From contig RDRZ01000026.1 of NCBI GenBank assembly GCA_003709165.1, positions 1-32,190 of the forward strand: a stretch of 32,190 bases of DNA, given 5' to 3'. Position 1 is the stretch's first letter. Each line of letters starts with the position of its first letter. Below are positions 25,282 to 32,190 of this stretch, in pieces. The stretch comes from Flavobacteriaceae bacterium PRS1 (GTDB lineage Bacteria; Bacteroidota; Bacteroidia; Flavobacteriales; Flavobacteriaceae). The notes under the pieces are model-generated. The model had not been told where the DNA came from, ran no database searches, and saw only the letters and a list, made by a program, of their open reading frames with translations. The position numbers were made by a program, and so were the translations under genes.

Positions 25282-25292
25282 AATAAAATTGC

Positions 25293-26039
25293 TTAATCAA
25301 TAATTATATGCGGAATTTTATCCAATTTCCAATCAATAACCAAACCGCCTGCAAGAGATTGCGCGATTTCTTTTCCGTAAAGATATTCGCATAAGTATAA
25401 AGCAGCTTCAAAAGATTTTGCACCTCCGGCAGATGTAATATACTTTCCGTCGTGTACAAATAACACCTCTTTTCTAATATCGAGATTTGGGAACATTTCT
25501 TGCATTTTGTAAATATCACTCGGAAAGGTTGTGGATACTGAATTGTTTAACACACCAGCTTTAGCCAGCACAAAGGCACCATCGCAATGCGAAGTCATAA
25601 ATTGAGCTTCTTTATCAACTTTTTTTACAAAGCTAATCATAGCTTTATCTTCTAAATCCGTATCTAAATGATGTTCTGCACTTGGAACAACCAGAATATC
25701 TATTTTGGGTAGTGCATCTTTTGTGTAGTTATAATCGGGAAGGATTCGCATACCTTCAAAAGTAGTAATGGCATCATCAGTATTTGCAACTGTAAACACA
25801 TTCATGGCTTTTATGTTTTTTCGGTATTGCGTATGCTGAAAAATATCGAAAGGCGCAGTAAGTTCTGTATTATACGTGCCATCCATTATTAGGAATGCCA
25901 CGTTATAACGGTTTGGTTCTATTCCTGCGAAGGCAGGAATCTCATCCTTGTTATCTAAATCTTGATTGCCTTTTTTTTCTTCGGAAGTATTACAACTTGC
26001 TATGACACAAATTGTAAATAATATATATAAATATTTCAT
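25293..26039 (-). CDS. DJ-1/PfpI-like lipoprotein
   Basis: A 248-residue lipoprotein (signal ends VIASC, Cys 16) with a DJ-1/PfpI (class I glutamine-amidotransferase-like) domain: YNVAFLIMDGTYNTELTAPF, DILVVPSAEHH, and the elbow TSHCDGAFVLAKAG with candidate nucleophile Cys 152. This arrangement resembles the sensor half of GlxA-type AraC regulators, but no HTH domain follows. In the linker behind the lipid anchor, residues 33-40 (EIPAFAGI) are encoded by a dispersed palindrome (25921-25940). It is first in the minus-strand run with the 177-residue protein and the peptidases. Catalytic role unproven. Confidence 0.85.
   Translation of the reverse strand: MKYLYILFTICVIASCNTSEEKKGNQDLDNKDEIPAFAGIEPNRYNVAFLIMDGTYNTELTAPFDIFQHTQYRKNIKAMNVFTVANTDDAITTFEGMRILPDYNYTKDALPKIDILVVPSAEHHLDTDLEDKAMISFVKKVDKEAQFMTSHCDGAFVLAKAGVLNNSVSTTFPSDIYKMQEMFPNLDIRKEVLFVHDGKYITSAGGAKSFEAALYLCEYLYGKEIAQSLAGGLVIDWKLDKIPHIIID
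25921..25940. repeat. ATTCCTGC/GCAGGAAT palindrome inside a coding sequence
   Basis: ATTCCTGCGAAGGCAGGAAT has 8-base arms around GAAG. It is read in frame as IPAFAGI within the linker of the DJ-1-like lipoprotein. I know this unit as an abundant dispersed flavobacterial element. Confidence 0.8.
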
Positions 26040-26056
26040 TATTTAAGTTGCTTTTA

Positions 26057-26087
26057 AACTTCACAGATTTTTAAAATCTGTGAAGTT
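26057..26087. terminator. Bidirectional hairpin between the VOC and DJ-1-like genes
   Basis: AACTTCACAGATTTT (26057-26071) and AAAATCTGTGAAGTT (26073-26087) are perfect 15-base arms around one T. It is followed by a T-run on the plus strand (to 26091) and a short one on the minus strand. It lies just downstream of the VOC gene on the minus strand and likely ends its transcript. The near-zero loop also fits a dispersed palindromic repeat. Confidence 0.6.
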
Positions 26088-26114
26088 TTTTGTCTTTTTA
26101 CTATTCTCTCTTGT

Positions 26115-26495
26115 CTATTCTATTCGCCAAGGTGGATCTTTTCTATTCTCTCCAGCATGATACAAAATAATATGGTTGCCATCAGGATCTTGTAAGTGAG
26201 CTTCTCGCCATAACCACGATTTGTCTTCAGGATTACTTGTAAAAGTAATTCCTTTTTCTTTAAGGTTAGCAATTAATTCATCGAGATTGTCATCTTCAAA
26301 ATAAATTGTAATGCCATTGCCTTTTGGTAATTCGTCAACCTTATGAATAGAAAATGTACTGTCTCCATCAGGACATTCAAAGCGTGCATATCTTGGCAGT
26401 GCATCAACAATAAGATGTAATCCTAAAGTTTTATAAAACAAAACGGATTTTTCTAAATCTAACGATGGAATTGTTATTTGGTTTAAATTTAGCAT
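26115..26495 (-). CDS. VOC-family (glyoxalase/dioxygenase-fold) protein
   Basis: This 126-residue protein has one vicinal-oxygen-chelate domain: NQITIPSLDLEKSVLFYKTLGL at the start, FECPDGDSTFSIHKVDEL in the middle, and WREAHLQDPDGNHIILYHAG near the end, typical of glyoxalase/bleomycin-resistance-like proteins. His 113 (GNHIILYH) and the Glu of WREAHL are candidate metal ligands. The substrate is not known. It is separated by 75 bp from the divergent DUF1684 gene. Confidence 0.88.
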   Translation of the reverse strand: MLNLNQITIPSLDLEKSVLFYKTLGLHLIVDALPRYARFECPDGDSTFSIHKVDELPKGNGITIYFEDDNLDELIANLKEKGITFTSNPEDKSWLWREAHLQDPDGNHIILYHAGENRKDPPWRIE

Positions 26496-26570
26496 AAATA
26501 AATCTAATAAAAATAATTGTAAATTGTATTTTTAAACTGAAAAAGATTTCCGTTTTCACTATAAATAAAT

Positions 26571-27173
26571 ATGAAAAAAAATATATTCCTTTTGGTTTTA
26601 GCTTCTACACTAGGATGCGCACAAGATAAGCAACCACTTGTTGGCGAAACCGATTTTCAACGTGAACTAAATGCCGAATATAAAGATGCTACAAAATCCC
26701 CATTAAAAGATAAGGACAGAAAAGATTTTACAGGTCTGGATTTTTTTAAGTTTGATTCTATTTATGTTGTTTCAGCTATTTTAAAACGCAGTCCGGATTC
26801 AGATTGGTTTGATATGAAAACCACTACAAGTCGTGTTTCTAAAGAACGTGTTTTTGGACTTGTTTCTTTTAAAATCAATCATAAAAGGTACCAACTTAAT
26901 GTTTATCAAGGTCAGGATTTAATAAAAAAAGAAGGTTTTGAAGACTATTTGTTTTTGCCATTTATAGATAACACTAATGGCGACGAAAGTTATGGTGGAG
27001 GACGTTATATCGATTTAAGAATCCCTGAAGATGACATTATTATTATCGATTTTAATAAAGCATACAATCCGTATTGCGCCTATAATGAAAAGTATTCCTG
27101 TCCTATTGTACCAAGAGTGAATTATCTATCTATTGAAGTTAAAGCAGGTGTAAAGGCTTTTAGGAAACATTAA
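26571..27173 (+). CDS. DUF1684 lipoprotein
   Basis: A 200-residue lipoprotein (signal ends STLGC, Cys 16). The C-terminal part carries the DUF1684 signature: ESYGGGRYIDL, then IDFNKAYNPYCAYNEKYSCP and NYLSIEVKAGVKAF. The first part has DFTGLDFFKFD and a beta-rich stretch. DUF1684 proteins have no established function. It converges with the alkaline phosphatase gene, with only 19 bp between the stops. Confidence 0.9.
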   Translation: MKKNIFLLVLASTLGCAQDKQPLVGETDFQRELNAEYKDATKSPLKDKDRKDFTGLDFFKFDSIYVVSAILKRSPDSDWFDMKTTTSRVSKERVFGLVSFKINHKRYQLNVYQGQDLIKKEGFEDYLFLPFIDNTNGDESYGGGRYIDLRIPEDDIIIIDFNKAYNPYCAYNEKYSCPIVPRVNYLSIEVKAGVKAFRKH

Positions 27174-27192
27174 ACTTAAAATTCAATGGGTG

Positions 27193-28323
27193 TTAATTTT
27201 CCTTTCTCCAATTTGTAACTCTCAATATTTTATCGAAAATTCCTGTGTTTTCATAAATACCAGTAAATTCTTCTGAACCTGGACCATAAGCAAATACAGG
27301 AACTAAAGCAGCTGAATGTCCGTTGGTTGAAAAGGTCATTGAAATTTCATTATAATCGCTGTATTCTTTGCCGTCTTCCGTTTTTTTAGTTGTGGATGCT
27401 AAAGTGAATCCTCCAGTTTCATGGTCGGCAGTTACTATAACTAATGTATTGCCATCTTGTTCGGCAAAATCGAGAGCTTTTCCAATAGCATCATCAAAAT
27501 CAATTAGTTCTGAAACGAGGTATAATCCATCGTTTGCATGTCCGCCCCAATCTATCTGAGAACCTTCAACCATCATAAAAAAGTTAGAATTATTTTCATC
27601 CTTACTAAGAAATTGAATTGCTAATTCTGTAGCCTTTGATAGAAAATCTCCACGACCTTCAGATATTCGAGGCATTGCATTATCTGCTAAAAGATATGCA
27701 GCTTTTGAATACGATTGAAGAATAGATACGTCGCTTAATGCAGTTGTATCTATACTGAAACCTTTCTCTTTTAATTCATTCAATATATTTTTTCCATCTT
27801 TTCGTTTATTAAAAAAACCTGTTCCACCACCAGCAAAAAAGTCTACATCAGATTGTACTAAATCCAAAGCTATTTCTTCTGCCGAATTTCGACTTATGTT
27901 ATGCGCATAGAAAGCTGCTGGTGTAGCGTGAGTTATAGAAGAAGTAGAAATAAGACCACTCTTAATATTTTCAGAAGAAATTATCTCAATTAAATTTTTA
28001 ACATCAGTAGAATCATCAGCTACTCCAATAGCACCATTGTAAGTTTTTATTCCACATGCAAACGCTGTTGCTCCCGCTGCAGAGTCTGTAATATCTTGTT
28101 TGGAAGACGAAGTGATTATAAGACCAATATGTTTAAAACGCGCATAGTTTGGTGTGGTTTCTTTGAAATAGAAAGCTGAAGAAATCTGCGATAATCCAGT
28201 TCCATCACCAATTAAAAGGATTACGTTTTTTGGGGCAATGACTTCATTATTGACATGAATTTTTTGCTTACAAGTAAACAATATAAGTACTAAACATCCT
28301 AAAATAATTTTTTTAAACTCCAT
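27193..28323 (-). CDS. Alkaline phosphatase, lipoprotein form
   Basis: It releases phosphate from monoesters outside the inner membrane. I placed the start at ATG 28323 (MEFKKIILGCLVLILFTCK), a lipoprotein signal with Cys 18; the longer open frame to 28518 only overlaps crcB in another frame. PhoA-family features: LIGDGTGLSQ (metal Asp 40), DSAAGATAFACG (nucleophile Ser 81), MVEGSQIDWGGHAND and TADHETGG (metal ligands), NGHSAALVPVFAYGPG. Length 376 is on the short side of the family (about 400-470). It follows crcB by 44 bp on the same strand. Phosphate control is usual for the family, but I see no Pho-like site. Confidence 0.92.
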   Translation of the reverse strand: MEFKKIILGCLVLILFTCKQKIHVNNEVIAPKNVILLIGDGTGLSQISSAFYFKETTPNYARFKHIGLIITSSSKQDITDSAAGATAFACGIKTYNGAIGVADDSTDVKNLIEIISSENIKSGLISTSSITHATPAAFYAHNISRNSAEEIALDLVQSDVDFFAGGGTGFFNKRKDGKNILNELKEKGFSIDTTALSDVSILQSYSKAAYLLADNAMPRISEGRGDFLSKATELAIQFLSKDENNSNFFMMVEGSQIDWGGHANDGLYLVSELIDFDDAIGKALDFAEQDGNTLVIVTADHETGGFTLASTTKKTEDGKEYSDYNEISMTFSTNGHSAALVPVFAYGPGSEEFTGIYENTGIFDKILRVTNWRKEN

Positions 28324-28367
28324 ATAATTTTCAATTTTTTTTATTGTGCTAACAAAGTTAGCATATT

Positions 28368-28730
28368 TTACTTTACAAGATACAAACCTAAAAACACAGC
28401 AAGAAATCCAACCACAAAACTCGCAATTGTGTACATAGCAAAACTGGTGAAATCTCCAGATTTTAAAAACGCTTGATTTTCGTAGGCAAAGGCAGAAAAG
28501 GTTGTAAAACCACCACAAAATCCTGTTGCTAAAAGCAGGGTTTCATTTTGTGATAATGTATTGTTTTTTGCTGCGAAACCAAGAATGATTCCTATTAGTA
28601 AACTTCCTAAAATATTTACAGTAAAAGTTCCCCAAGGAAATCCCTCAGTATTATTTAAGTATTTACCAATAACATATCATAGTGCACTACCAAAACCACC
28701 ACCAATAAATACTAATATAAGTTGTTTCAT
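28368..28730 (-). pseudogene. crcB: crcB fluoride channel gene with a nonsense codon
   Basis: The frame from ATG 28730 encodes MKQLILVFIGGGFGSAL, then TGA at 28679-28677 (codon 18), then YVIGKYLNNTEGFPWGTFTV, ILGSLLIGIILGF, and ATGFCGGFTTFSAFAYEN to a TAA at 28368. With the stop filled it is a normal 120-residue Fluc/CrcB protein with four helices and the GFCGGFTTFS signature. The family motif is GGxxGAxxRY, so the stop replaces the conserved Arg: CGA to TGA is one C-to-T change. The gene starts directly after the stop of the SRPBCC gene (TAA then ATG). A channel cannot form unless a reinitiation rescues it; the next Met is far inside. Confidence 0.9.
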
Positions 28731-29753
28731 TTATTCTTTTATTGGAACATAAATTTCGGTAATCCAATCAGCTGGATTTGAAACGTTGACAGGATCTGTT
28801 GTATAAATTTCAAAAGGTTTAATATCAGACTGTTCAATATCGTTTTCAGCAATAAATTTCATTGTCTTTTCCCATGCTTCTGGTAAGTTGTTATAGTTTC
28901 CTTTTAGAGTTGTTTTTAAAGCAGATAATTTCGGTATATAATCGCATAAAATATAAGTATCTCCAGTAATTACTATTTTTTCTTTTACAGGGATGCCATT
29001 GCTCATTATAAAGGTGCCATTTTTCATATTCATATCATGATATATAGTGAAAGGCATTCCAGAAAAAGCGATACTGTTTTGTTTCATAAACCTGCTAATG
29101 CTTTCGTATTGTTGTGTCATTACCTGACTAATATTGTTACTAGTTGCATTAGTCGTTTTATATAAATAAAATCCGCCACCATATTCGGTAACACCATTTA
29201 TTTCTATACGATATACTTTCATACTATTAACAACTATACTATCTAATTTTTCCAAACCACGCTCAAAATTTGGTCCAATTTGCTTTTCCATTCCACCCAT
29301 TACAACATTAAAAGCTTTAAACATAAATGGTAAATTTTCTCCGGAAATATCCCAAGTTACATTTGTACTATTGTCATCATTTGGTGTAAAAGTCCAGTTG
29401 ATTTTTGATGGATGAAAATCATCAAATTGCAATTCTTGTTTTATAGAAGTATTAGGAATTGCATCAATAGTTTTCATTGTCCCGATACCATCTTTATCTT
29501 CCCAAGCATATGAGCCACCAACGCCTTTGGTTTTTTCTGAAAGTGTTATGATTGTATTAGGATCATTTTCAACCCAAGCGACCCAAGATTTCAAGTTTTT
29601 AAAATCGATAACATTATTGTAAATTACTGCTGAAGGTGCTTTTATGGTTCTAGTTCGGATAACTTTAAATGAACTCGGTTGTACAGCTACATATATTGAA
29701 AAACCAATACCAAGAATTAATAACAGAAATAATAAATATTTAAGAACCTTCAT
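28731..29753 (-). CDS. Membrane-anchored SRPBCC plus GyrI-like ligand-binding protein
   Basis: This has one N-terminal hydrophobic anchor (about 5-24), then an SRPBCC (START-like) domain at about 35-170 (RTRTIKAPSAVIYNNVIDFK, SWVAW, KGVGGSYAWEDKDGIG, ISGENLPFMFK, FERGLEKLD), then a GyrI-like domain at about 180-340 (GGGFYLYKTT, MPFTIYHDMN, LPEAWEKTMKFI, DPVNVSNPADWITEIYVPI). Both domains bind hydrophobic ligands; no transcriptional domain is attached. It may be a sensor or carrier at the inner membrane. The stop codon abuts the crcB start without a gap, so the two are probably translationally coupled. Confidence 0.85.
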   Translation of the reverse strand: MKVLKYLLFLLLILGIGFSIYVAVQPSSFKVIRTRTIKAPSAVIYNNVIDFKNLKSWVAWVENDPNTIITLSEKTKGVGGSYAWEDKDGIGTMKTIDAIPNTSIKQELQFDDFHPSKINWTFTPNDDNSTNVTWDISGENLPFMFKAFNVVMGGMEKQIGPNFERGLEKLDSIVVNSMKVYRIEINGVTEYGGGFYLYKTTNATSNNISQVMTQQYESISRFMKQNSIAFSGMPFTIYHDMNMKNGTFIMSNGIPVKEKIVITGDTYILCDYIPKLSALKTTLKGNYNNLPEAWEKTMKFIAENDIEQSDIKPFEIYTTDPVNVSNPADWITEIYVPIKE

Positions 29754-29829
29754 TTTAATTAATTTATTTCCAAAGATAAGAATTTACGCTAATACTTTTG
29801 TATGGAATAAATAGGGTCCACAAGAAAAC

Positions 29830-29980
29830 ATGGCAAAATTAAAATTCCTTCTTTTGTCGATATTTTCATTTTTCTCAATTTGCTGAAGCACAGGCATCAC
29901 CAAATCTCCAAAAAGTAAATATCTCATCCAAAATACGAGAATTTGTAAAATTGGTCTGTTTTCTTATGGAAACTAAATAA
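29830..29980 (+). pseudogene. Signal-peptide remnant of a secreted protein gene
   Basis: ATG at 29830 opens MAKLKFLLLSIFSFFSIC then TGA at 29884. One base over, from 29876, the sequence reads QFAEAQASPNLQKVNISSKI and ends METK-TAA at 29980. Joined, this is a textbook Sec signal (FAEAQ cleavage site) with about 28 residues of mature start, so it looks like the front of a secreted protein broken by an indel and truncated. It lies in the 314-bp stretch before the M49 gene, which otherwise shows only AT-rich leader sequence and a TATTTTCG box at 30035-30042. Confidence 0.5.
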
Positions 29981-30067
29981 ATTTGAATTGATAATTTTTT
30001 GACCTTTATCATTTTAAATTCTTTCAAATTGTAGTATTTTCGAAGTCTTATCAAAAAATATATAAAA

Positions 30068-32119
30068 ATGAAAATTAAAATAGTCCTTACCACACTACTA
30101 ACAGTTGTAGTTTTATGGTCTTGTAAAACCGAAAATGAAGCACAAAAAGAAAAATTAACTCAAGAATTTGCCAATCTTTCTGCCGATGAAGATTTTCCGT
30201 ATTTGCTTGAACAATTTGCCGATTTAAAAATATTACGTTACCAAATTCCTGGTTGGGAAGACTTAACTTTAAAAGAACAAAAGCTAGTGTATTATTTAAC
30301 ACAGGCAGGTTTGTCTGGTCGCGATATTATGTGGGATCAGAATTACAGACATAATTTAAAAATCAGAAAAGCTCTGGAAAATGTATTTACAAATTTTGAA
30401 GGTGATAAATCTTCAGAAGAATGGAATGCTTTCGAAATTTATTTAAAACGTGTATGGTTTTCCAACGGAATACATCATCATTACAGCAATGCAAAAATTA
30501 AACCTGATTTTTCTTCAGAATATTTCAAAACACTTTTAACCGAAACGAATACAACACTTGAAGGTGAAGCATTTGATGTGATTTTTAATGATGTTGATGC
30601 AAAAAAAGTGAATCAAGCAAAAGATGTCGATAATGTTTTGCTTTCCGCAGTAAACTTTTATGGATCAAATGTTACTAATGCTGACGTTGAAACTTTTTAT
30701 AGTAAAATGAAATCTCCAGATTCTCTTAAACCTTTGTCTTATGGATTAAACTCACAATTAGTAAAAGAAAACGGCGTGTTAAAAGAACGTGTTTATAAGT
30801 CAGGTGGTTTATATGGTTCTGCAATTGACGAAATTGTAAAATGGTTAACCAAAGCGCAAGGTGTTGCGGAAAATAAAGTACAAGGTGATGCTCTGGGTTT
30901 ATTAATTGAATATTACAATACCGGAAGTTTACAAACCTGGGACGATTACAATGTAGCTTGGACAGCAGCTACCGAAGGTAATATAGATTATATAAACAGC
31001 TTTATAGAAGTGTATAATGATCCATTAGGTTATAGAGGATCTTACGAAACCATTGTTCAGATTAAGGATTTTGATATGTCTGAAAAAATGGCTGTTTTAT
31101 CTGAAAATGCACAATGGTTTGAAGACAATTCACCATTAATGGATGCTCATAAAAAGGAGAAAGTTGTGGGAGTTACTTACAAAGTGGTAAATGTTGCAGG
31201 CGAAGCAGGAGATGCATCTCCAAGTACTCCAATTGGTGTTAATTTACCAAACGCAAACTGGATTCGTGCTACCGTTGGAAGTAAATCGGTTTCTCTCGGA
31301 AACATAACGAATGCTTATGGCAATGCAAGAACTCCTGGGCGTTTAAAAGAATTTGTAAACGATGATGAAGAATACCAATTACAAAAAGAACTTGGTCAAT
31401 TATCAGGTAAGCTACATACTGCACTTCACGAAGTTATAGGTCATGCATCAGGACAACTAAATCCTGGAGTTGGAGAAACCAAAGAAACACTAAAAAATTA
31501 TGCTTCAACTCTTGAAGAAGGTCGTGCAGATTTAGTTGGACTGTATTATTTATACAGCCCAAAACTACAAGAACTTGGCTTGATAGAAGATTGGAAAAAA
31601 TTAGGAATGACAGCCTACGATGGTTATATCAGAAATGGATTGATGACACAATTAATCCGTTTAAAATTAGGCGACGATATAGAGCAAACACACATGCGTA
31701 ACAGGCAATGGGTTAGTGCTTGGGTTTTTGAAAAAGGTGCTGAAGATAGTGTTATTGAAAAAATCACTCGTGATGGAAAAACTTATTTTAATATTAACGA
31801 TTACGAAAAACTTCGTGAGCTTTTCGGACAGTTATTACGCGAAACACAACGTATCAAATCTGAAGGCGATTTTGCAGCTGCCGAAGCATTAGTAGAAACT
31901 TATGGTGTAAAAGTAGATCAAGCCATTCATGCCGATGTTTTAAAGCGTAACAAGCAATTTAAATCTGCACCTTATAGTGGTTTTGTAAATCCTGTGTTAG
32001 TGCCAGAAATGGATGATGAAGGTAACATTACTTCAATACAGGTAAAACAACCAAAGAGTTTTAAAAGCCAGATGTTAGACTATTCAAAAAATTATAATTT
32101 TCTACCAGAAGAAAATTAA
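30068..32119 (+). CDS. Dipeptidyl-peptidase III family (M49) lipoprotein
   Basis: It removes dipeptides from peptide N-termini, here from the envelope side: the signal ends VVLWSC (Cys 19). The M49 zinc motif HEVIGH is at 454-459 and the second motif EEGRAD at 483-488 supplies the third ligand. The 683-residue length fits bacterial M49 (about 650-700). The N-terminal half (YLLEQFADLKILRYQIPGWE, GLSGRDIMWDQN) is the alpha-helical lobe typical of Bacteroidota forms. Transcription probably starts from the TATTTTCG box at 30035-30042. It adds a third exported peptide-handling enzyme to the M14 and amidohydrolase genes. Confidence 0.95.
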   Translation: MKIKIVLTTLLTVVVLWSCKTENEAQKEKLTQEFANLSADEDFPYLLEQFADLKILRYQIPGWEDLTLKEQKLVYYLTQAGLSGRDIMWDQNYRHNLKIRKALENVFTNFEGDKSSEEWNAFEIYLKRVWFSNGIHHHYSNAKIKPDFSSEYFKTLLTETNTTLEGEAFDVIFNDVDAKKVNQAKDVDNVLLSAVNFYGSNVTNADVETFYSKMKSPDSLKPLSYGLNSQLVKENGVLKERVYKSGGLYGSAIDEIVKWLTKAQGVAENKVQGDALGLLIEYYNTGSLQTWDDYNVAWTAATEGNIDYINSFIEVYNDPLGYRGSYETIVQIKDFDMSEKMAVLSENAQWFEDNSPLMDAHKKEKVVGVTYKVVNVAGEAGDASPSTPIGVNLPNANWIRATVGSKSVSLGNITNAYGNARTPGRLKEFVNDDEEYQLQKELGQLSGKLHTALHEVIGHASGQLNPGVGETKETLKNYASTLEEGRADLVGLYYLYSPKLQELGLIEDWKKLGMTAYDGYIRNGLMTQLIRLKLGDDIEQTHMRNRQWVSAWVFEKGAEDSVIEKITRDGKTYFNINDYEKLRELFGQLLRETQRIKSEGDFAAAEALVETYGVKVDQAIHADVLKRNKQFKSAPYSGFVNPVLVPEMDDEGNITSIQVKQPKSFKSQMLDYSKNYNFLPEEN

Positions 32120-32190
32120 ACCTTAAGAGTAATAAAACCCGTTTAGCGGTTAGATTTAGAGAATAAATAAAAGAAAAAACGTGCATATTT

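Noticed and set aside
28324-28518. N-terminal extension of the alkaline phosphatase
   Set aside because: It overlaps crcB in another frame and is Cys/Trp-rich; the ATG at 28323 starts a proper lipoprotein signal.
28677-28679. TGA in crcB read as Trp by an altered genetic code
   Set aside because: The family has Arg here, not Trp, and TGG is used for Trp across the window.

Overview
The window looks like chromosome of a low-GC Bacteroidota bacterium, most likely a marine-type Flavobacteriaceae. Pointers are: glutamine synthetase type III (GlnN); the purM / prfA / pyrF neighbourhood; many Bacteroidota-style lipoproteins; the fused isobutyryl-CoA mutase IcmF; -7 boxes of the TAnnTTTG type; and dispersed flavobacterial palindromes (TCCCGATAnnTATCGGGA and ATTCCTGCGAAGGCAGGAAT types). 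This taxonomic call is inference from gene content and signals, not from a search.

Layout. 1-1572: a secreted lamin-tail-domain-like protein on the minus strand, cut by the window edge. 1.6-3.8 kb: a decayed accessory patch with a small orphan ORF, a broken coiled-coil mini-gene, a tRNA-Arg(ACG) whose 3' end is duplicated 141 bp away (an attachment-site-like scar), a 50-residue conserved flavobacterial protein, and a headless C-terminal fragment of an M56/BlaR1-type gene. 3.8-12.4 kb: a Ca2+/Na+ exchanger, glnN, purM, a SLC13/DASS carboxylate transporter, a small membrane protein, prfA and pyrF (TTG start). 12.4-13.8 kb: two small hypothetical proteins and a frameshifted DUF4197 lipoprotein. 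13.8-19.3 kb: a PqqB-like metallo-beta-lactamase-fold lipoprotein, icmF, and a lipoprotein with two cupredoxin-like halves. 19.3-26.5 kb: a tandem pair of small S23-like helical proteins, an Lrp/AsnC regulator, and a minus-strand run of a DJ-1/PfpI-like lipoprotein, a 177-residue S23-like protein, an M14 metallopeptidase and a secreted amidohydrolase, preceded by a VOC-family protein. 26.5-32.2 kb: a DUF1684 lipoprotein, alkaline phosphatase, a crcB fluoride-channel gene killed by a nonsense codon, an SRPBCC+GyrI-like membrane-anchored protein, a signal-peptide remnant, and an M49 (dipeptidyl-peptidase III family) lipoprotein.

How the genes work together. Nitrogen and nucleotide metabolism (glnN, purM, pyrF), translation termination (prfA), branched-chain acyl-CoA metabolism (icmF) and envelope peptide turnover (M14, amidohydrolase, M49) dominate. 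The only suggestion of a dedicated unit is the minus-strand run 20530-26039, where secreted peptidase and amidohydrolase genes sit with a DJ-1-like lipoprotein and a helical protein, next to an Lrp-type regulator.

The most notable theme is decay. At least five genes are visibly broken in 32 kb (M56 fragment, coiled-coil mini-gene, DUF4197, crcB, signal-peptide remnant). I see no CRISPR array, transposase, phage module or obvious new defence system.
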